Notes: generated by a model from the letters alone, not told the origin. DNA of 64,000 nucleotides from Haloarchaeobius litoreus (GCF_024495425.1 NZ_JANHJR010000001.1:124001-188000); one strand, 5' to 3'. Counted from the stretch's first letter, positions 24,300-33,867 are shown. Made by a program: numbers and translations.

Positions 24300-24851
24300 T
24301 CAGAGCCGTCGCTCGACCGCGCGGTACGTCGCCGCGAACGTCGTCGGTCCACGGATGACCTCGCCGGCCAGCTGGAACGCGTTCAGCGTCACGTCCGTCT
24401 CGTCGCCGACGAGCACGACCGCCCAGGTGCCGCCCTCCGGCTTCGTCCACTCGCCGTCGTGAGCGGCCAGCAGCGTCTCGCCGAAGTAGCTCCCCAGCGC
24501 GAGCACCGCCGTCTCGTCTGCGTCGCTCGTCTCGGCCACGGCGTCGGCCGCCGCGAGCGAGTCGAGCGACCGGTCGAGATCTGGGTGCTCGGCCGCCAGC
24601 GTCGACGCCTGCTCGGCGAACGCCGCGGTCGGGTCGGGTGCCGGCTCGTCGTCCCCGACCCGCCCGTCGTCGGCGTCACTCGCAGTCTCCGCCGATGTCT
24701 CGCCCCCCGGCGACTGCGACGCTGTCTCCTGTGGTCCCACGGCAGTCGCGCCCGCGCTCGCGCTCGGTCCCGTGTCACCTGTCGCCGCCCCGTCCGGTGT
24801 CTCCGTCCCGCCGCGGTCGAACAGTCCCGAGAGTCGCTCGATGAAACCCAT
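24300..24851 (-). CDS. acidic protein of unknown function
   Basis: The 183-residue protein starts MGFIERLSGLFDRGGTETPD. An acidic, low-complexity Thr/Ser/Ala/Asp linker spans about residues 20-75. The C-terminal half is a small globular domain (ADETAVLALGSYFGETLLAA, GTWAVVLVGDETDVTLNAFQ, EVIRGPTTFAATYRAV). The pattern of the domain, with a helix holding GSYFGE followed by strands, recalls small immunity-like or DUF3806-type folds, but I do not recognise it firmly. A TATA-like GTTTTTAC lies about 29 nt upstream. Function unknown. Confidence 0.68.
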   Translation of the reverse strand: MGFIERLSGLFDRGGTETPDGAATGDTGPSASAGATAVGPQETASQSPGGETSAETASDADDGRVGDDEPAPDPTAAFAEQASTLAAEHPDLDRSLDSLAAADAVAETSDADETAVLALGSYFGETLLAAHDGEWTKPEGGTWAVVLVGDETDVTLNAFQLAGEVIRGPTTFAATYRAVERRL

Positions 24852-25000
24852 TGCTTTGATTCGGCGGTCCGAGGGGTAAAAACTTGGACCACGGAGTGAA
24901 TGTGGAATCGGCCGGTAACGCCGCTCTCCGTCGATTCCTTAGTCGTTTGTAATGTTCGCGGCAGTCGGGATTCGGATCGGACCGTGGCTGCGTCGACGAT

Positions 25001-25172
25001 AGACTCCTCGCTACGCTCGTCGTCGTGAAATTCCAAAAATGCGCTGGCTGGGATTTGAACCACGGTCGGACATGCTCGCTTCGCTGCGCGTGTCCTCCCT
25101 GATTCAAACCCCATTGCGACTTCGCCGACCGCAGACTCCTCGCTGCGCTCGTCGTGTTGCGGTCGGCAGAAG
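25001..25172. repeat. tandem partial duplication containing a tRNA-Gly 3' fragment
   Basis: GCGCTGGCTGGGATTTGAACC at 25041-25061 is an exact copy of the 3' end of the tRNA-Gly gene (25174-25194), 133 bp away. The sequence just before each copy is also duplicated (AGACTCCTCGCT at 25001 and 25133). Identity stops right after GAACC, that is at the T-stem. The fragment then continues as ACGGTCG, which the tRNA-Glu-linked duplication at 40888 also does. It looks like an attachment-site scar or a tRNA-targeted repeat. Confidence 0.7.
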
Positions 25173-25243
25173 TGCGCTGGCTGGGATTTGAACCCAGGTT
25201 GTGACCATGGCAAGGTCACGTGATACCACTACACTACCAGCGC
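25173..25243 (-). tRNA. tRNA-Gly (anticodon GCC)
   Basis: A cloverleaf folds on the minus strand. The acceptor stem is GCGCTGG/CCAGCGC with discriminator A, the anticodon stem is TGACC/GGTCA, and the loop TTGCCAT gives anticodon GCC. The T-arm is CTGGG-TTCAAAT-CCCAG. CCA is not encoded. A TATA-like box lies about 30 nt upstream. It reads glycine codon GGC (and GGU). Confidence 0.95.
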
Positions 25244-25270
25244 CCGTTCGCATTCTGAACAACTGCAGGA

Positions 25271-25280
25271 ATAAATAAAA
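25271..25280 (-). promoter_or_regulatory. TATA-like box of tRNA-Gly
   Basis: TTTTATTTAT on the minus strand lies about 32 nt before the mature tRNA 5' end. Confidence 0.5.
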
Positions 25281-25462
25281 GGCTTCCGAATCGGTCGGCC
25301 TTCGGCACAGAGAACCACACGACGGAGGGGGGATATTCTATATTACTTTACCGCCTGCACGCGTGGGGTAGCGGGGCTGTACGTAGTCGAGCGTCGTGTC
25401 AACGCGAAACATCCATATCCGGGCGTGTGGGGCCGTCACAACCGGGAAAACAATCCGGCACC

Positions 25463-25522
25463 CTTTTAACCGTTTGTGGAATAACATCGGCACAGTCTAG
25501 TGACGAGGCGTCGAAGCGTCAC
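25463..25522 (+). promoter_or_regulatory. promoter and short leader of the ribosomal protein superoperon
   Basis: A TATA-like CTTTTAACC (25463-25471) is followed by a leader of about 30 nt. The leader ends with a 6-bp hairpin GTGACG/CGTCAC (25500-25522) just before the ATG at 25526. A second AT-rich stretch (CTATATTACTTTA) lies at about 25339. A leader hairpin touching the first start codon could allow feedback control, but no ribosomal-protein binding site is recognised. Confidence 0.42.
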
Positions 25523-25525
25523 GGC

Positions 25526-26380
25526 ATGACAGTCAGCGTACTCGTGCCGTCGTCCCTCGTCCGGGAAGCCGAGGACAAACGCGAGGCCACTCGCAAACTC
25601 GGTTACGTCGCCCGCGCGGCGACGGTGTTCCGGGCCGATCGACTCGTCGTCTTCGACGACGAAGACGGCGAACGGCGATGGGGCGGCGGGTTCGTAAGCA
25701 CGGTACTCGCCTACGCGGCGACGCCCCCCTACCTCCGAAAGGAGGCGTGGGGGCAGCGAGGCGAACTGGAGTACGCGGGCATCCTGCCGCCGCTCCGCGC
25801 CACGTCACAGACCGGCTCCGAATCGAACGGTTCGGGGTCGTTAAGACAGGGAATCGTGACCGAGGTCGGACCTGACAGGCGCGTACGGGTCAATTGCGGC
25901 TTGCAACACCCGATCTCCCTCGTGACGCCCCCAGAAATGGGCGAACTCACGGAGGGGGAGCGCGTGACCGTCAGGGTCTCTTCGCGACGTCCGGTCCGTG
26001 CACGGCTGGTCGACGAACCCCTCCCGGGGTTCTCGGTCGAACGCATGGACCTGCAGGCGGCGCTCGCCCGTGAGGATGCCGGGCTCCGTATCGCGACCTC
26101 GCGCCACGGTGAACCGCTCACCGTGGGGCGACTCGCGGGCCTGGCCGGACGGGTCGAGGGCGATGGTGCGACCATCGCCTTCGGTTCGCCCGAGAGAGGG
26201 CTGCCTGCGATACTCGGATTCCCCGAGGCCGATGTACCGGCCGGCGGGGACGAGGACGCCACCGAACCCATCGGCGGGTTCGACCTTTGGCTCAACTCGA
26301 TTCCGAACCAGGGCAGCGAGGTCGTTCGCACCGAAGAAGCGGTGTTCGCGACGCTCGGACTGCTCACGCTCACAGAGTGA
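25526..26380 (+). CDS. SPOUT-superfamily putative RNA methyltransferase (COG2106)
   Basis: The ATG at 25526 gives 284 residues starting MTVSVLVPSSLVREAEDKRE. This is the gene that precedes L3 in many archaeal ribosomal operons. It belongs to the SPOUT (alpha/beta knot) methyltransferases, with an inserted OB-like domain (about 120-185, RQGIVTEVGPDRRVRVNCGL). The knot region is near the C-terminus (FDLWLNSIPNQGSEVVRTEE). It probably methylates rRNA using SAM; the target base is inferred. Its stop is 4 nt before the L3 start, so it heads the operon. Confidence 0.86.
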   Translation: MTVSVLVPSSLVREAEDKREATRKLGYVARAATVFRADRLVVFDDEDGERRWGGGFVSTVLAYAATPPYLRKEAWGQRGELEYAGILPPLRATSQTGSESNGSGSLRQGIVTEVGPDRRVRVNCGLQHPISLVTPPEMGELTEGERVTVRVSSRRPVRARLVDEPLPGFSVERMDLQAALAREDAGLRIATSRHGEPLTVGRLAGLAGRVEGDGATIAFGSPERGLPAILGFPEADVPAGGDEDATEPIGGFDLWLNSIPNQGSEVVRTEEAVFATLGLLTLTE

Positions 26381-26384
26381 TACG

Positions 26385-27404
26385 ATGCCACAACCAAGCA
26401 GACCACGCAAAGGTTCGCTCGGGTTCGGCCCGCGCAAGCGCGCCTCTTCGGAGGTTCCGCGCTTCTCGAGCTGGCCGGACGACGACGGACAGCCGACGCT
26501 GCAGGGATTCGCCGGCTACAAGGCCGGCATGACCCACGTGGTGATGATCAACGACGAGTCCAACTCCCCCCGCGAAGGGATGGAGGAGACCGTCCCAGTC
26601 ACCATCGTGGAGACACCGCCCATGCGGGCGGTTGCCCTGCGAGCGTACGAGGACACGCCGTACGGAAAGCGTCCGCTCACGGAGGTCTGGACCGACGAGT
26701 TCCACGACGAACTCGACCGCGTCCTGGACCTGCCGGAGGACGCAGACGACAACACCGACGAGCTCCACGAGGCGCTCGAAGCCGGTGACGTCGACGAGGT
26801 TCGGGCCATCACGCACACGGTCCCCTCCGACGTCTCCGGTGTGCCGAAGAAGAAGCCCGACGTGATGGAGACCCGCATCGGCGGGGGCTCCATCCAGGAA
26901 CGGGTCGACTTCGGCCTCGAACTCGTCGAGGACGGCGGCGTCCACGAGATGAACGACACCTTCCGCGCCGGTGAGTACACCGACGTCTCCGGCGTCACGA
27001 AGGGCAAGGGCACCCAGGGCCCCGTCAAGCGCTGGGGCGTCCAGAAACGCAAGGGCAAACACGCCCGCCAGGGATGGCGCCGACGCATCGGTAACCTCGG
27101 CCCGTGGAACCCGAGCCGCGTTCGCTCGACGGTTCCCCAGCAGGGTCAGACCGGGTACCACCAGCGTACGGAGCTGAACAAGCGCCTCATCGACATCGGC
27201 GACGCGGAGGATGTCGACGACGTGAACGTCGACGGCGGCTTCGTCAACTACGGCGAGGTCAGCGGTCCGTTCACGCTCGTGAAGGGCTCGCTCCCGGGTC
27301 CGGACCAGCGCGTCCTGCGCTTCCGCCCGGCCATCCGACCGAACGACCAGCCGCGCCTCGACCCAGAGGTCCGGTTCGTCTCCACAGCATCGAACCAGGG
27401 ATAA
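26385..27404 (+). CDS. rpl3: 50S ribosomal protein L3 (uL3)
   Basis: The 339-residue protein starts MPQPSRPRKGSLGFGPRKRA and matches archaeal L3, which is about 340 residues. Diagnostic segments are LQGFAGYKAGMTHVVM, TKGKGTQGPVKRWGVQKRKG and the loop GNLGPWNPSRVRSTVPQQGQ, which reaches toward the peptidyl transferase centre. It folds early in large-subunit assembly. The upstream in-frame extension overlaps the SPOUT gene and is rejected; the chosen ATG follows that gene's stop by 4 nt. Confidence 0.97.
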   Translation: MPQPSRPRKGSLGFGPRKRASSEVPRFSSWPDDDGQPTLQGFAGYKAGMTHVVMINDESNSPREGMEETVPVTIVETPPMRAVALRAYEDTPYGKRPLTEVWTDEFHDELDRVLDLPEDADDNTDELHEALEAGDVDEVRAITHTVPSDVSGVPKKKPDVMETRIGGGSIQERVDFGLELVEDGGVHEMNDTFRAGEYTDVSGVTKGKGTQGPVKRWGVQKRKGKHARQGWRRRIGNLGPWNPSRVRSTVPQQGQTGYHQRTELNKRLIDIGDAEDVDDVNVDGGFVNYGEVSGPFTLVKGSLPGPDQRVLRFRPAIRPNDQPRLDPEVRFVSTASNQG

Positions 27405-27407
27405 TCC

Positions 27408-28160
27408 ATGCAGGCAACCATCTACGACCTGGACGGCGAGGAGACAGGCACGCTCGACCTGCCGGAGGTCTTCGAGAGCCGGTACCGACCGGACCTCATC
27501 CGACGTGCCGTCCGCGCCGCACAGGCCAACCGGAAACAGGAGTACGGTGCCGACGAGTACGCCGGCATGCGTACCTCCGCTGAATCGTTCGGCTCCGGCC
27601 GCGGCATGGCACACGTGCCGCGGTCGAACGGTCGGGGTGCCCGCGTCCCCCAGGCGGTCGGGGGTCGCAAGGCACACCCGCCGAAGGCCGAGAAGAAGCA
27701 GGGCGAGGACGTCAACACCAAGGAGCGCAAGCAGGCGTTCCGGAGTGCGCTGGCCGCGACCGTCGACGCAGAGCGCGTCGCCGAGCGCGGACACGCGTTC
27801 GACGACGACCTCGCGCTGCCCGTCGTCGTCGCCGACGACTTCGAGGACCTGCTGAAGACCCAGGAGGTCGTCAGCTTCCTCGAGGGTATCGGCGCCCACG
27901 ACGACGTCGAGCGCGCCGACGAGGGGCGCTCCATCCGTGCTGGCCGTGGGACCACCCGTGGCCGCAAGTACAAGCAGCCGAAGTCGCTGCTGTTCGTCAC
28001 CTCCAGCGAGGCCGGCCCGTCGAAGGCCGCACGCAACCTCGCCGGTGTCGACGTGGCGACCGCGTCGAACGTCAACGTGGAGGACCTCGCGCCCGGCGCA
28101 CACCCGGGCCGACTGACCGTGTTCACCGAGTCCGCCGTCGCGGAGGTGGCCGACCGATGA
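27408..28160 (+). CDS. rpl4: 50S ribosomal protein L4 (uL4)
   Basis: This 250-residue protein starts MQATIYDLDGEETGTLDLPE. The long loop rich in glycine and arginine (SFGSGRGMAHVPRSNGRG, RVPQAVGGRKAHPP) penetrates the exit tunnel. C-terminal segments EDLAPGAHPGRLTVFTESAV are also typical. It lies 3 nt after L3 and overlaps L23 by 4 nt (ATGA), in the usual archaeal order. Confidence 0.96.
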   Translation: MQATIYDLDGEETGTLDLPEVFESRYRPDLIRRAVRAAQANRKQEYGADEYAGMRTSAESFGSGRGMAHVPRSNGRGARVPQAVGGRKAHPPKAEKKQGEDVNTKERKQAFRSALAATVDAERVAERGHAFDDDLALPVVVADDFEDLLKTQEVVSFLEGIGAHDDVERADEGRSIRAGRGTTRGRKYKQPKSLLFVTSSEAGPSKAARNLAGVDVATASNVNVEDLAPGAHPGRLTVFTESAVAEVADR

Positions 28161-28411
28161 GCTCGATCATCAAGTTCCCCCTCGTGACGGAGAAGGCGAT
28201 GAACGACATGGACTTCGAGAACAAGCTCCAGTTCGTCGTCTACATGGACGCGACCAAGCCCGAGATCCGCGACGCCGTCGAGGAGCGCTTCGACGTCGGC
28301 GTGGAGAAGGTCAACACGCAGAACACGATGAACGGCAACAAGAAGGCCGTCGTCCGCCTCTCCGAGGACGACGACGCCCAGGAAGTCGCCTCGCGGATCG
28401 GGGTGTTCTGA
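28157..28411 (+). CDS. rpl23: 50S ribosomal protein L23 (uL23)
   Basis: This 84-residue protein matches archaeal L23 length. It starts MSSIIKFPLVTEKAMNDMDF and contains the family segments LQFVVYMDATKPEIRDAVEE and VEKVNTQNTMNGNKKAVVRL. L23 sits at the tunnel exit and forms part of the docking site for SRP and SecY. It overlaps L4 by 4 nt. Confidence 0.96.
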   Translation: MSSIIKFPLVTEKAMNDMDFENKLQFVVYMDATKPEIRDAVEERFDVGVEKVNTQNTMNGNKKAVVRLSEDDDAQEVASRIGVF

Positions 28412-28414
28412 CAC

Positions 28415-29143
28415 ATGGGACGCAGAATCCAGGGTCAGCGTCGTGGCCGCGGTGGGCCGACGTTCCGTGCCCCCAGCCACCGGTACAAGGCTGACCTCCA
28501 GCACAAGCAGACGGAAGATTCGGACGTCGTCAGCGGCACCGTCGTCGACATCGAGCACGACCCCGCCCGGTCCGCACCGGTCGTGGCGGTCGAGTTCGAT
28601 GACGGCGACCGACGCCTCGTGCTCGCGCCCGAGGGCGTCGCCGTCGGCGACGAACTGCAGGTCGGTGTCTCCGCCGAAATCGCACCCGGCAACACGCTCC
28701 CGCTCGCCGAGATCCCTGAGGGGGTCCCGGTGTGCAACATCGAGCGCCAGCCCGGTGACGGCGGCAAGTTCGCCCGCGCGTCGGGCACCAGCGCCGACCT
28801 CATCACCCACGACCGCAAAGCGACGGTCGTCCAGCTGCCCAGCGGCGAGATGAAGCGCCTCGACCCGCAGTGCCGCGCCACCGTCGGCGTGGTCGCTGGC
28901 GGTGGGCGCACGGAGAAGCCGTTCGTGAAGGCAGGCAAGAAGTACCACAAGATGAAAGCGCGCGGCACCAAGTGGCCGAACGTTCGTGGCGTGGCGATGA
29001 ACGCCGTCGACCACCCGTTCGGTGGCGGTGGCCGCCAGCACCCCGGCCGACCGAAGTCCGTCTCGCGGGACGCTCCGCCGGGACGCAAGGTCGGTGACAT
29101 CGCCTCCCGGAAGACCGGTCGAGGCGGAGGTGGCAAAGAATGA
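28415..29143 (+). CDS. rpl2: 50S ribosomal protein L2 (uL2)
   Basis: This 242-residue protein starts [20 protein letters not shown]. It has the archaeal L2 hallmark [20 protein letters not shown], whose histidine region lies close to the peptidyl transferase centre, and [19 protein letters not shown]2 supports subunit joining and peptide bond formation. It starts 3 nt after L23 and overlaps S19 by 4 nt. Confidence 0.97.
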   Translation: MGRRIQGQRRGRGGPTFRAPSHRYKADLQHKQTEDSDVVSGTVVDIEHDPARSAPVVAVEFDDGDRRLVLAPEGVAVGDELQVGVSAEIAPGNTLPLAEIPEGVPVCNIERQPGDGGKFARASGTSADLITHDRKATVVQLPSGEMKRLDPQCRATVGVVAGGGRTEKPFVKAGKKYHKMKARGTKWPNVRGVAMNAVDHPFGGGGRQHPGRPKSVSRDAPPGRKVGDIASRKTGRGGGGKE

Positions 29144-29565
29144 GTTCCGAGTACCGAACCGGCCGTGAGGGTGAGGAGTTCACCTACCGCGGTCACACGG
29201 TCGACGAGTTGCAGGAGATGAGCATCGAGGACGTCGCAGAACTGCTCCCCGCTCGCCAGCGGCGAAGCATCGAGCGCGGTCTCTCCGTGGAGAAGGAGAA
29301 GCTCCTCGAGAAGGCCAGCGAAAAGACCGAGGAGGAGACGGCCAACAACCCGATCCGGACGCACCTGCGCGACGTGCCGGTGCTCCCGGAGTTCGTCGGC
29401 CTGACGTTCGCCGTCTACACCGGCCAGGAGTTCAAGCGCGTCAAGGTAGAGCCCGAGATGATCGGGCACTATCTCGGCGAGTTCCAGCTCACCCGCACGT
29501 CCGTCGAGCACGGACAGGCCGGCATCGGCGCGACACGCTCCTCGAAGTTCGTGCCACTGAAGTGA
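29140..29565 (+). CDS. rps19: 30S ribosomal protein S19 (uS19)
   Basis: This 141-residue protein begins [20 protein letters not shown] and has archaeal S19 segments [40 protein letters not shown] and [21 protein letters not shown]19 lies in the head of the small subunit near S13. The ATG overlaps the L2 stop (ATGA). The ORF ends 10 nt before the L22 start. Confidence 0.96.
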   Translation: MSSEYRTGREGEEFTYRGHTVDELQEMSIEDVAELLPARQRRSIERGLSVEKEKLLEKASEKTEEETANNPIRTHLRDVPVLPEFVGLTFAVYTGQEFKRVKVEPEMIGHYLGEFQLTRTSVEHGQAGIGATRSSKFVPLK

Positions 29566-29575
29566 GGTGAACGGA

Positions 29576-30037
29576 ATGGGAATCAACTACAGCGTCGACG
29601 CGGACCCGGACACGACGGCCAAGGCCATGCTCCGGGAGCGTCACATGAGCCACAAGCACAGCAAGGCCGTCGCTCGCGCCATCAAGGGCGAGACCGTCGG
29701 CGACGCCCGGGAGTATCTCGAGGCGGTCGTCGAGGGCGAGCGTTCGGTCCCGTTCAAACAGCACAACAGCGGCGTCGGCCACCGCAGCGACATCGACGGC
29801 TGGGACGCGGGTCGCTACCCCGAGAAGGTCTCCAAGGCCTTCATCGAGCTGCTCGGTAACGTCGTGAACAACGCGGACCAGCAGGGCTTCGACGGAGAGA
29901 CGATGGAGATCGTCCACGTCGCCGCCCACAAGGTCGGCGAGTCACCCGGCCGCAAGCCCCGAGCGATGGGGCGCGCCTCGGCGTGGAACACGCCGCAGGT
30001 CGACGTCGAACTCATCGTAGAGGAGGTCGATAACTAA
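29576..30037 (+). CDS. rpl22: 50S ribosomal protein L22 (uL22)
   Basis: The ATG at 29576 is chosen over a GTG three codons earlier because GAGGTGA, a good ribosome-binding site, sits just before it and the protein then starts [20 protein letters not shown]. At 153 residues it fits archaeal L22. Segments [17 protein letters not shown] and [18 protein letters not shown], the loop along the exit tunnel, are typical. Its stop overlaps the S3 start by 1 nt (TAATG). Confidence 0.95.
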   Translation: MGINYSVDADPDTTAKAMLRERHMSHKHSKAVARAIKGETVGDAREYLEAVVEGERSVPFKQHNSGVGHRSDIDGWDAGRYPEKVSKAFIELLGNVVNNADQQGFDGETMEIVHVAAHKVGESPGRKPRAMGRASAWNTPQVDVELIVEEVDN

Positions 30038-30957
30038 TGGCAGACGAACACCAGTTCATCGAAGACGGACTGCAGAAGTCCCAGATCGACGAGTTCTTCG
30101 CCGACGAGCTCGGCCGTGCGGGCTACGGCGGCATGGAGGTCGCGAAGACCCCGATGGGCACGCAGATCGTGCTCAAGGCCGAGAAGCCCGGCATGGTCAT
30201 CGGCAAGGGCGGCGAGAACATCCGGAAGGTAACGACGGCGCTCGAAGAGCGCTTCGACCTGGACGACCCGCAGATAGACGTACAGGAGGTCGACGAACCC
30301 GACCTCAACGCACGCATCGTCGCGGATCGCCTCGCGAACGCTCTCGAACGCGGCTGGTACTTCCGCAAGGCTGGTCACACCACGCTCGAGCGCATCATGG
30401 ACTCCGGTGCCCTCGGCGCCGAGATCGTCCTCTCGGGCAAGGTCACGGGCGCCCGCTCGCGCGTCGAGAAGTTCAACGACGGCTACATCAAGCACAACGG
30501 CGAGCCCGCCGAGACCATCGTCGACGAGGGTCAGGGCGTCGCCGTGATGAAGCTCGGCACCATCGGCGTGACGGTGAAGATCATTCCGCCGGAGGCCGAG
30601 CTGCCGGACGACTTCGAGATCTACGACGACGCGGACGTCGAGGAGCTCACACCGGAGGCCGTCGAGGCCAACGAGTCCGTCGAGGAGCTGCTCGAGGAGC
30701 CCGAGGAGGGCGAGCTCGAGCAGCTCCAGGAGGAGGCCGCCGAGGCCGACTCCGAGGACGAGGACAGCGAGGTCGAGGCGGAAGTCGTCGAGGAGGTCGT
30801 CGAGGAGACGGCCGAGGAGTTCGACGACGAAGAGGTCGAGGTTCCCAGCGACGACGACGTCGCCGAGGAGCTCGACGAGCTCGACGAGGCTGTCGAGGAA
30901 GAGGCCGCCGCGATGGTCGAGGAGATGGACGCCGCGGACGACGAGGAGGAGGAGTAA
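30037..30957 (+). CDS. rps3: 30S ribosomal protein S3 (uS3)
   Basis: This 306-residue protein has the KH domain loop [14 protein letters not shown] (about 52-65) and the C-terminal S3 domain ([20 protein letters not shown]). Beyond residue 200 it carries a long tail made almost entirely of Glu, Asp, Val and Ala, as in other haloarchaeal S3 proteins (about 300 residues). S3 lies at the mRNA entry. It overlaps L22 by 1 nt. Confidence 0.96.
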   Translation: MADEHQFIEDGLQKSQIDEFFADELGRAGYGGMEVAKTPMGTQIVLKAEKPGMVIGKGGENIRKVTTALEERFDLDDPQIDVQEVDEPDLNARIVADRLANALERGWYFRKAGHTTLERIMDSGALGAEIVLSGKVTGARSRVEKFNDGYIKHNGEPAETIVDEGQGVAVMKLGTIGVTVKIIPPEAELPDDFEIYDDADVEELTPEAVEANESVEELLEEPEEGELEQLQEEAAEADSEDEDSEVEAEVVEEVVEETAEEFDDEEVEVPSDDDVAEELDELDEAVEEEAAAMVEEMDAADDEEEE

Positions 30958-30960
30958 TCC

Positions 30961-31176
30961 ATGGCGATTCTTCGAACCAGCGAGATTCGAGACCTCACCG
31001 CGCGCGAGCGCGAGGAGGAGCTCGACGAACTCGAGACGGAACTGCTGAACGCGAAGGCCGTGCAGGCCGCCGGTGGGGCCCCGGAGAACCCGGGACGCAT
31101 CGGTGAGCTGCGCAAGACCATCGCGCGCATCAAGACGATCCAGCAGGAAGAAGGCGACTCCGAGGACGACGAATAA
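30961..31176 (+). CDS. rpl29: 50S ribosomal protein L29 (uL29)
   Basis: This 71-residue helical protein starts [20 protein letters not shown] and contains [20 protein letters not shown] and [20 protein letters not shown], the two-helix bundle of L29. L29 lies near the tunnel exit beside L23. The stop overlaps the Rnp1 start by 1 nt (TAATG). Confidence 0.95.
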   Translation: MAILRTSEIRDLTAREREEELDELETELLNAKAVQAAGGAPENPGRIGELRKTIARIKTIQQEEGDSEDDE

Positions 31177-31559
31177 TGGCGCTGACACCCGAGACACTGC
31201 CCCGGCACGAACTCAACGGCCACTGGGTGACCGTGGTCGACGCGGCGAACCCCGACCTCGTCGGGATAGCCGGGCGTGTCGTCGTCGAGACGACGAACAC
31301 GCTCCACGTCGACCCGGCAGCCGGTCGCGCCGGTTCGGCCGAGGGAGACACTCGGGTGCGCCAGGTGCCCAAACGCGGCACGACGTTCGAGTTTCGGCTC
31401 ACAGATGAAACCGCCGACCCCGCGAAGGGATCGGGGACCGCTTCCGAACCGGACCACCCTACCGGCGAGGACGCGGCCCACGTTACGGTGGATGGAGCCA
31501 GACTGCTCTCACGACCCGCACTGCGCACCGAAACAACAGGTGATTCGAAATGGCGATAG
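31176..31559 (+). CDS. rnp1: ribonuclease P protein component 1 (Rpp29/Pop4)
   Basis: This 127-residue protein starts [20 protein letters not shown]. It contains the Sm-like beta-barrel segments [20 protein letters not shown] and [15 protein letters not shown] of archaeal Rpp29. It works with the RNase P RNA to cut the 5' leader from tRNA precursors. Its place between L29 and S17 is the conserved archaeal arrangement. Its last 10 nt overlap the S17 start. Confidence 0.93.
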   Translation: MALTPETLPRHELNGHWVTVVDAANPDLVGIAGRVVVETTNTLHVDPAAGRAGSAEGDTRVRQVPKRGTTFEFRLTDETADPAKGSGTASEPDHPTGEDAAHVTVDGARLLSRPALRTETTGDSKWR

Positions 31560-31900
31560 GACTTGACGTAACAGAACCTCCGGAACCCGAAGACCCGGAG
31601 ACATACGACTACGAGAAGTGTCCGTTCTACGGCGACCTCTCCGTTCGAGGGCAGACCCTCGAAGGCGAGGTCGTCTCGACGGACATGGCAAAGACCGTGG
31701 TCGTCGAGCGGGAGTACGACGTTCACGTACCGAAATACGATCGGTACATGAAGCGTCGCTCGCGCGTCCCGGCACACGTGCCGGGCGTGCTGGAGCCCGA
31801 AGTCGGCGATACGGTCCGAATAGCAGAGTGCCGACCACTGTCGAAGACGAAATCGCACGTGGTCGTCGAGATAACCGATTCCGACGGAGGTGACGCCTGA
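31550..31900 (+). CDS. rps17: 30S ribosomal protein S17 (uS17)
   Basis: This 116-residue protein starts [20 protein letters not shown], an acidic N-terminal extension common in archaea, followed by [20 protein letters not shown] and [21 protein letters not shown]17 binds 16S rRNA early in assembly. It overlaps the end of rnp1 by 10 nt and shares TGATG with L14. Confidence 0.95.
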   Translation: MAIGLDVTEPPEPEDPETYDYEKCPFYGDLSVRGQTLEGEVVSTDMAKTVVVEREYDVHVPKYDRYMKRRSRVPAHVPGVLEPEVGDTVRIAECRPLSKTKSHVVVEITDSDGGDA

Positions 31901-32298
31901 TGGAGGCACTGAAGGCCGACGTCACGCAGGGCCTCGAGAAGGGGTCGCTGATTCACTGTTCCGACAACAGTGGTGCCCGACAGCTGAAGATCATCTCGGT
32001 CTCCGGCTACCACGGCACCAAGAACCGGCACCCCAAGGCTGGCATCGGCGACAAGGTGACCGTCTCGGTGACCAAGGGGACGCCCGAAGAGCGTCGCCAG
32101 GTCAAGGAGGCAGTCATCATCCGCCAGCGCAAGCCGATCCGCCGTCCCGACGGCACGCGCGTGAAGTTCGAAGACAACGCGGCCGTCCTCATCAACGAGA
32201 ACGAGGAACCGCAGGGCTCGGAGATCAAGGGCCCCATCGCGCGTGAGGTCGCAGAGCGCTTCGGAAGCGTCGCATCCACGGCTACGATGATAGTATGA
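31900..32298 (+). CDS. rpl14: 50S ribosomal protein L14 (uL14)
   Basis: This 132-residue protein starts [20 protein letters not shown]. It has the L14 core [20 protein letters not shown], the basic stretch [20 protein letters not shown] and [21 protein letters not shown]14 lies at the subunit interface and forms bridges to 16S rRNA. It overlaps S17 by 1 nt and L24 by 4 nt. Confidence 0.96.
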   Translation: MEALKADVTQGLEKGSLIHCSDNSGARQLKIISVSGYHGTKNRHPKAGIGDKVTVSVTKGTPEERRQVKEAVIIRQRKPIRRPDGTRVKFEDNAAVLINENEEPQGSEIKGPIAREVAERFGSVASTATMIV

Positions 32299-32651
32299 CA
32301 CGACAACCACGCAAACAGCGCAACCAGAGCGAGCACGCGCCCCTGCACCAGAAGGGCAAGCAGCTCAACGCGACGCTGGCCGAGGACCTCCGCGAGGAGT
32401 ACGGAAAGCGTCGTGCCCGCATCAACGCGGGCGACACGGTCGAGGTCATGCGCGGCGACTTCGCGGGCGACGAGGGCGAGGTCCTCGACGTCGACGTGAA
32501 GGCCGGCACGATCTCCGTGGAGGAGGTCACGCTCGAGACCGCCGACGGCGAGGAAGTGCCGCGGCGTCTGGAGCCGTCGAACGTCCGCATCACGGAGCTG
32601 GACCTCGAGGACGAGGTGCGGGAGGCGCGGCTGGAAGGTGATGACGAATGA
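32295..32651 (+). CDS. rpl24: 50S ribosomal protein L24 (uL24)
   Basis: This 118-residue protein starts [20 protein letters not shown]. The KOW motif is visible as [20 protein letters not shown], followed by the acidic haloarchaeal tail. L24 is an assembly initiator near the tunnel exit. It overlaps L14 and S4e by 4 nt each. Confidence 0.95.
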   Translation: MTRQPRKQRNQSEHAPLHQKGKQLNATLAEDLREEYGKRRARINAGDTVEVMRGDFAGDEGEVLDVDVKAGTISVEEVTLETADGEEVPRRLEPSNVRITELDLEDEVREARLEGDDE

Positions 32652-33349
32652 CCAAGCACCAGAAGCGACTCTCCGTTCCGAACTCCTGGCCGGTCGAGCG
32701 AAAGACGAACACGTTCACGGTGAAGGCCGACTCCGGCCCGCACGGCGAGGCCGGCGTCCCGCTGGTCATCCTCCTGCGGGACGTGCTCGGCTACGTCGAC
32801 TCGAAGAAGGAGGCCCGCTACGCCCTCAACCAGGGCACCATCCTGGTCAACGGCGACGCGGTCGCCGACGAACAGCGCCCCATCGGCATGTTCGACATCG
32901 TCGCGTTCACCGAGCGTGACGAGTACTACCGCGTCTTCCCCGACGAGGGCGGTCGGCTCTCGCTGACCCCCATCGACGAGGCCGACGCGGACTCGAAGCT
33001 GGGCAAGATCGTCGGCAAGCGCCAGGTCACTGGCGGCGACACGCAGCTCACGCTGCACGACGGCCAGACGCTCCAGCTCGAGGACGCCGCCGACTACGGC
33101 GGGAACGACTCGCTCGTCGTCTCCAACGAGGGGACCGAGGTCGTCGCGCACTTCCCGTACGAGGAGGGCGCGCTCGTCACGGCCGTCGCCGGCAGCCACG
33201 CTGGCGAGGTCGGCGAGATCGAGGACATCGACGTCACGCCCGGCTCGGGCTCGAACACGGTCACCGTCACGCAGGACGACGGCCAGTTCGAGACCATCGA
33301 GGAGTACGTCGTCGTCATCGACGAGAACTTCGTCGGAGGTGAGGACTGA
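32648..33349 (+). CDS. rps4e: 30S ribosomal protein S4e (eS4)
   Basis: This 233-residue protein starts [20 protein letters not shown]. It contains an S4-like RNA-binding region ([20 protein letters not shown]) and a KOW-type end ([20 protein letters not shown]). This protein is found only in archaea and eukaryotes. It overlaps L24 by 4 nt and L5 by 1 nt (TGATG). Confidence 0.95.
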   Translation: MTKHQKRLSVPNSWPVERKTNTFTVKADSGPHGEAGVPLVILLRDVLGYVDSKKEARYALNQGTILVNGDAVADEQRPIGMFDIVAFTERDEYYRVFPDEGGRLSLTPIDEADADSKLGKIVGKRQVTGGDTQLTLHDGQTLQLEDAADYGGNDSLVVSNEGTEVVAHFPYEEGALVTAVAGSHAGEVGEIEDIDVTPGSGSNTVTVTQDDGQFETIEEYVVVIDENFVGGED

Positions 33350-33867
33350 TGTCGGAAGCCGAGTTCCACGAGATGCGCGAGCCCACCATCGAGAAGGTCG
33401 TCGTCCACATGGGCGTCGGCGAGGGTGGCCGCGAACTCGCGAACGCGGAGGACATCATCGAGGCGGTCACGGGTCAGGAGTCCGTCCGGACCCAGGCCAA
33501 GTCGACGATGCCGGACTTCGGCATCCGTCAGGGCGACCCCATCGGCACGAAGGTCACACTTCGCGGTGAGGACGCCCACGAGTTCCTCGAGATCGCACTC
33601 GCGCTCGCGGACGTTTCCGCGACGCAGTTCGACGAGACCGGAAACTTCAGCTTCGGCATCGAGGAGCACACGGACTTCCCGTCCCAGGAGTACGACCCGA
33701 ACGTCGGGATCTTCGGGCTGGACGTCACGGTCAACCTCGTCCGGCCGGGCTACCGCGTCGCCAAGCGCGACAAGCGGTCCCAGCAGATCCCGTCGAACCA
33801 CCGCCTCGACGCGGAGGACGCGATCACCTTCGTCGAGGCCAACTTCGACGTCGAGGTGACACGATGA
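33349..33867 (+). CDS. rpl5: 50S ribosomal protein L5 (uL5)
   Basis: This 172-residue protein starts [20 protein letters not shown] and contains [40 protein letters not shown] and [21 protein letters not shown]5 binds 5S rRNA in the central protuberance. It overlaps S4e by 1 nt and S14 by 4 nt. Confidence 0.96.
   Translation: MSEAEFHEMREPTIEKVVVHMGVGEGGRELANAEDIIEAVTGQESVRTQAKSTMPDFGIRQGDPIGTKVTLRGEDAHEFLEIALALADVSATQFDETGNFSFGIEEHTDFPSQEYDPNVGIFGLDVTVNLVRPGYRVAKRDKRSQQIPSNHRLDAEDAITFVEANFDVEVTR

Noticed and set aside
23956-24462. 168-residue plus-strand ORF
   Set aside because: It runs opposite both the frameshifted membrane protein and the 24300-24851 gene and lacks structure-like sequence.
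25041-25061. possible second tRNA-Gly gene
   Set aside because: Only the 3' end matches; the anticodon and D arms are missing, so it is a fragment.
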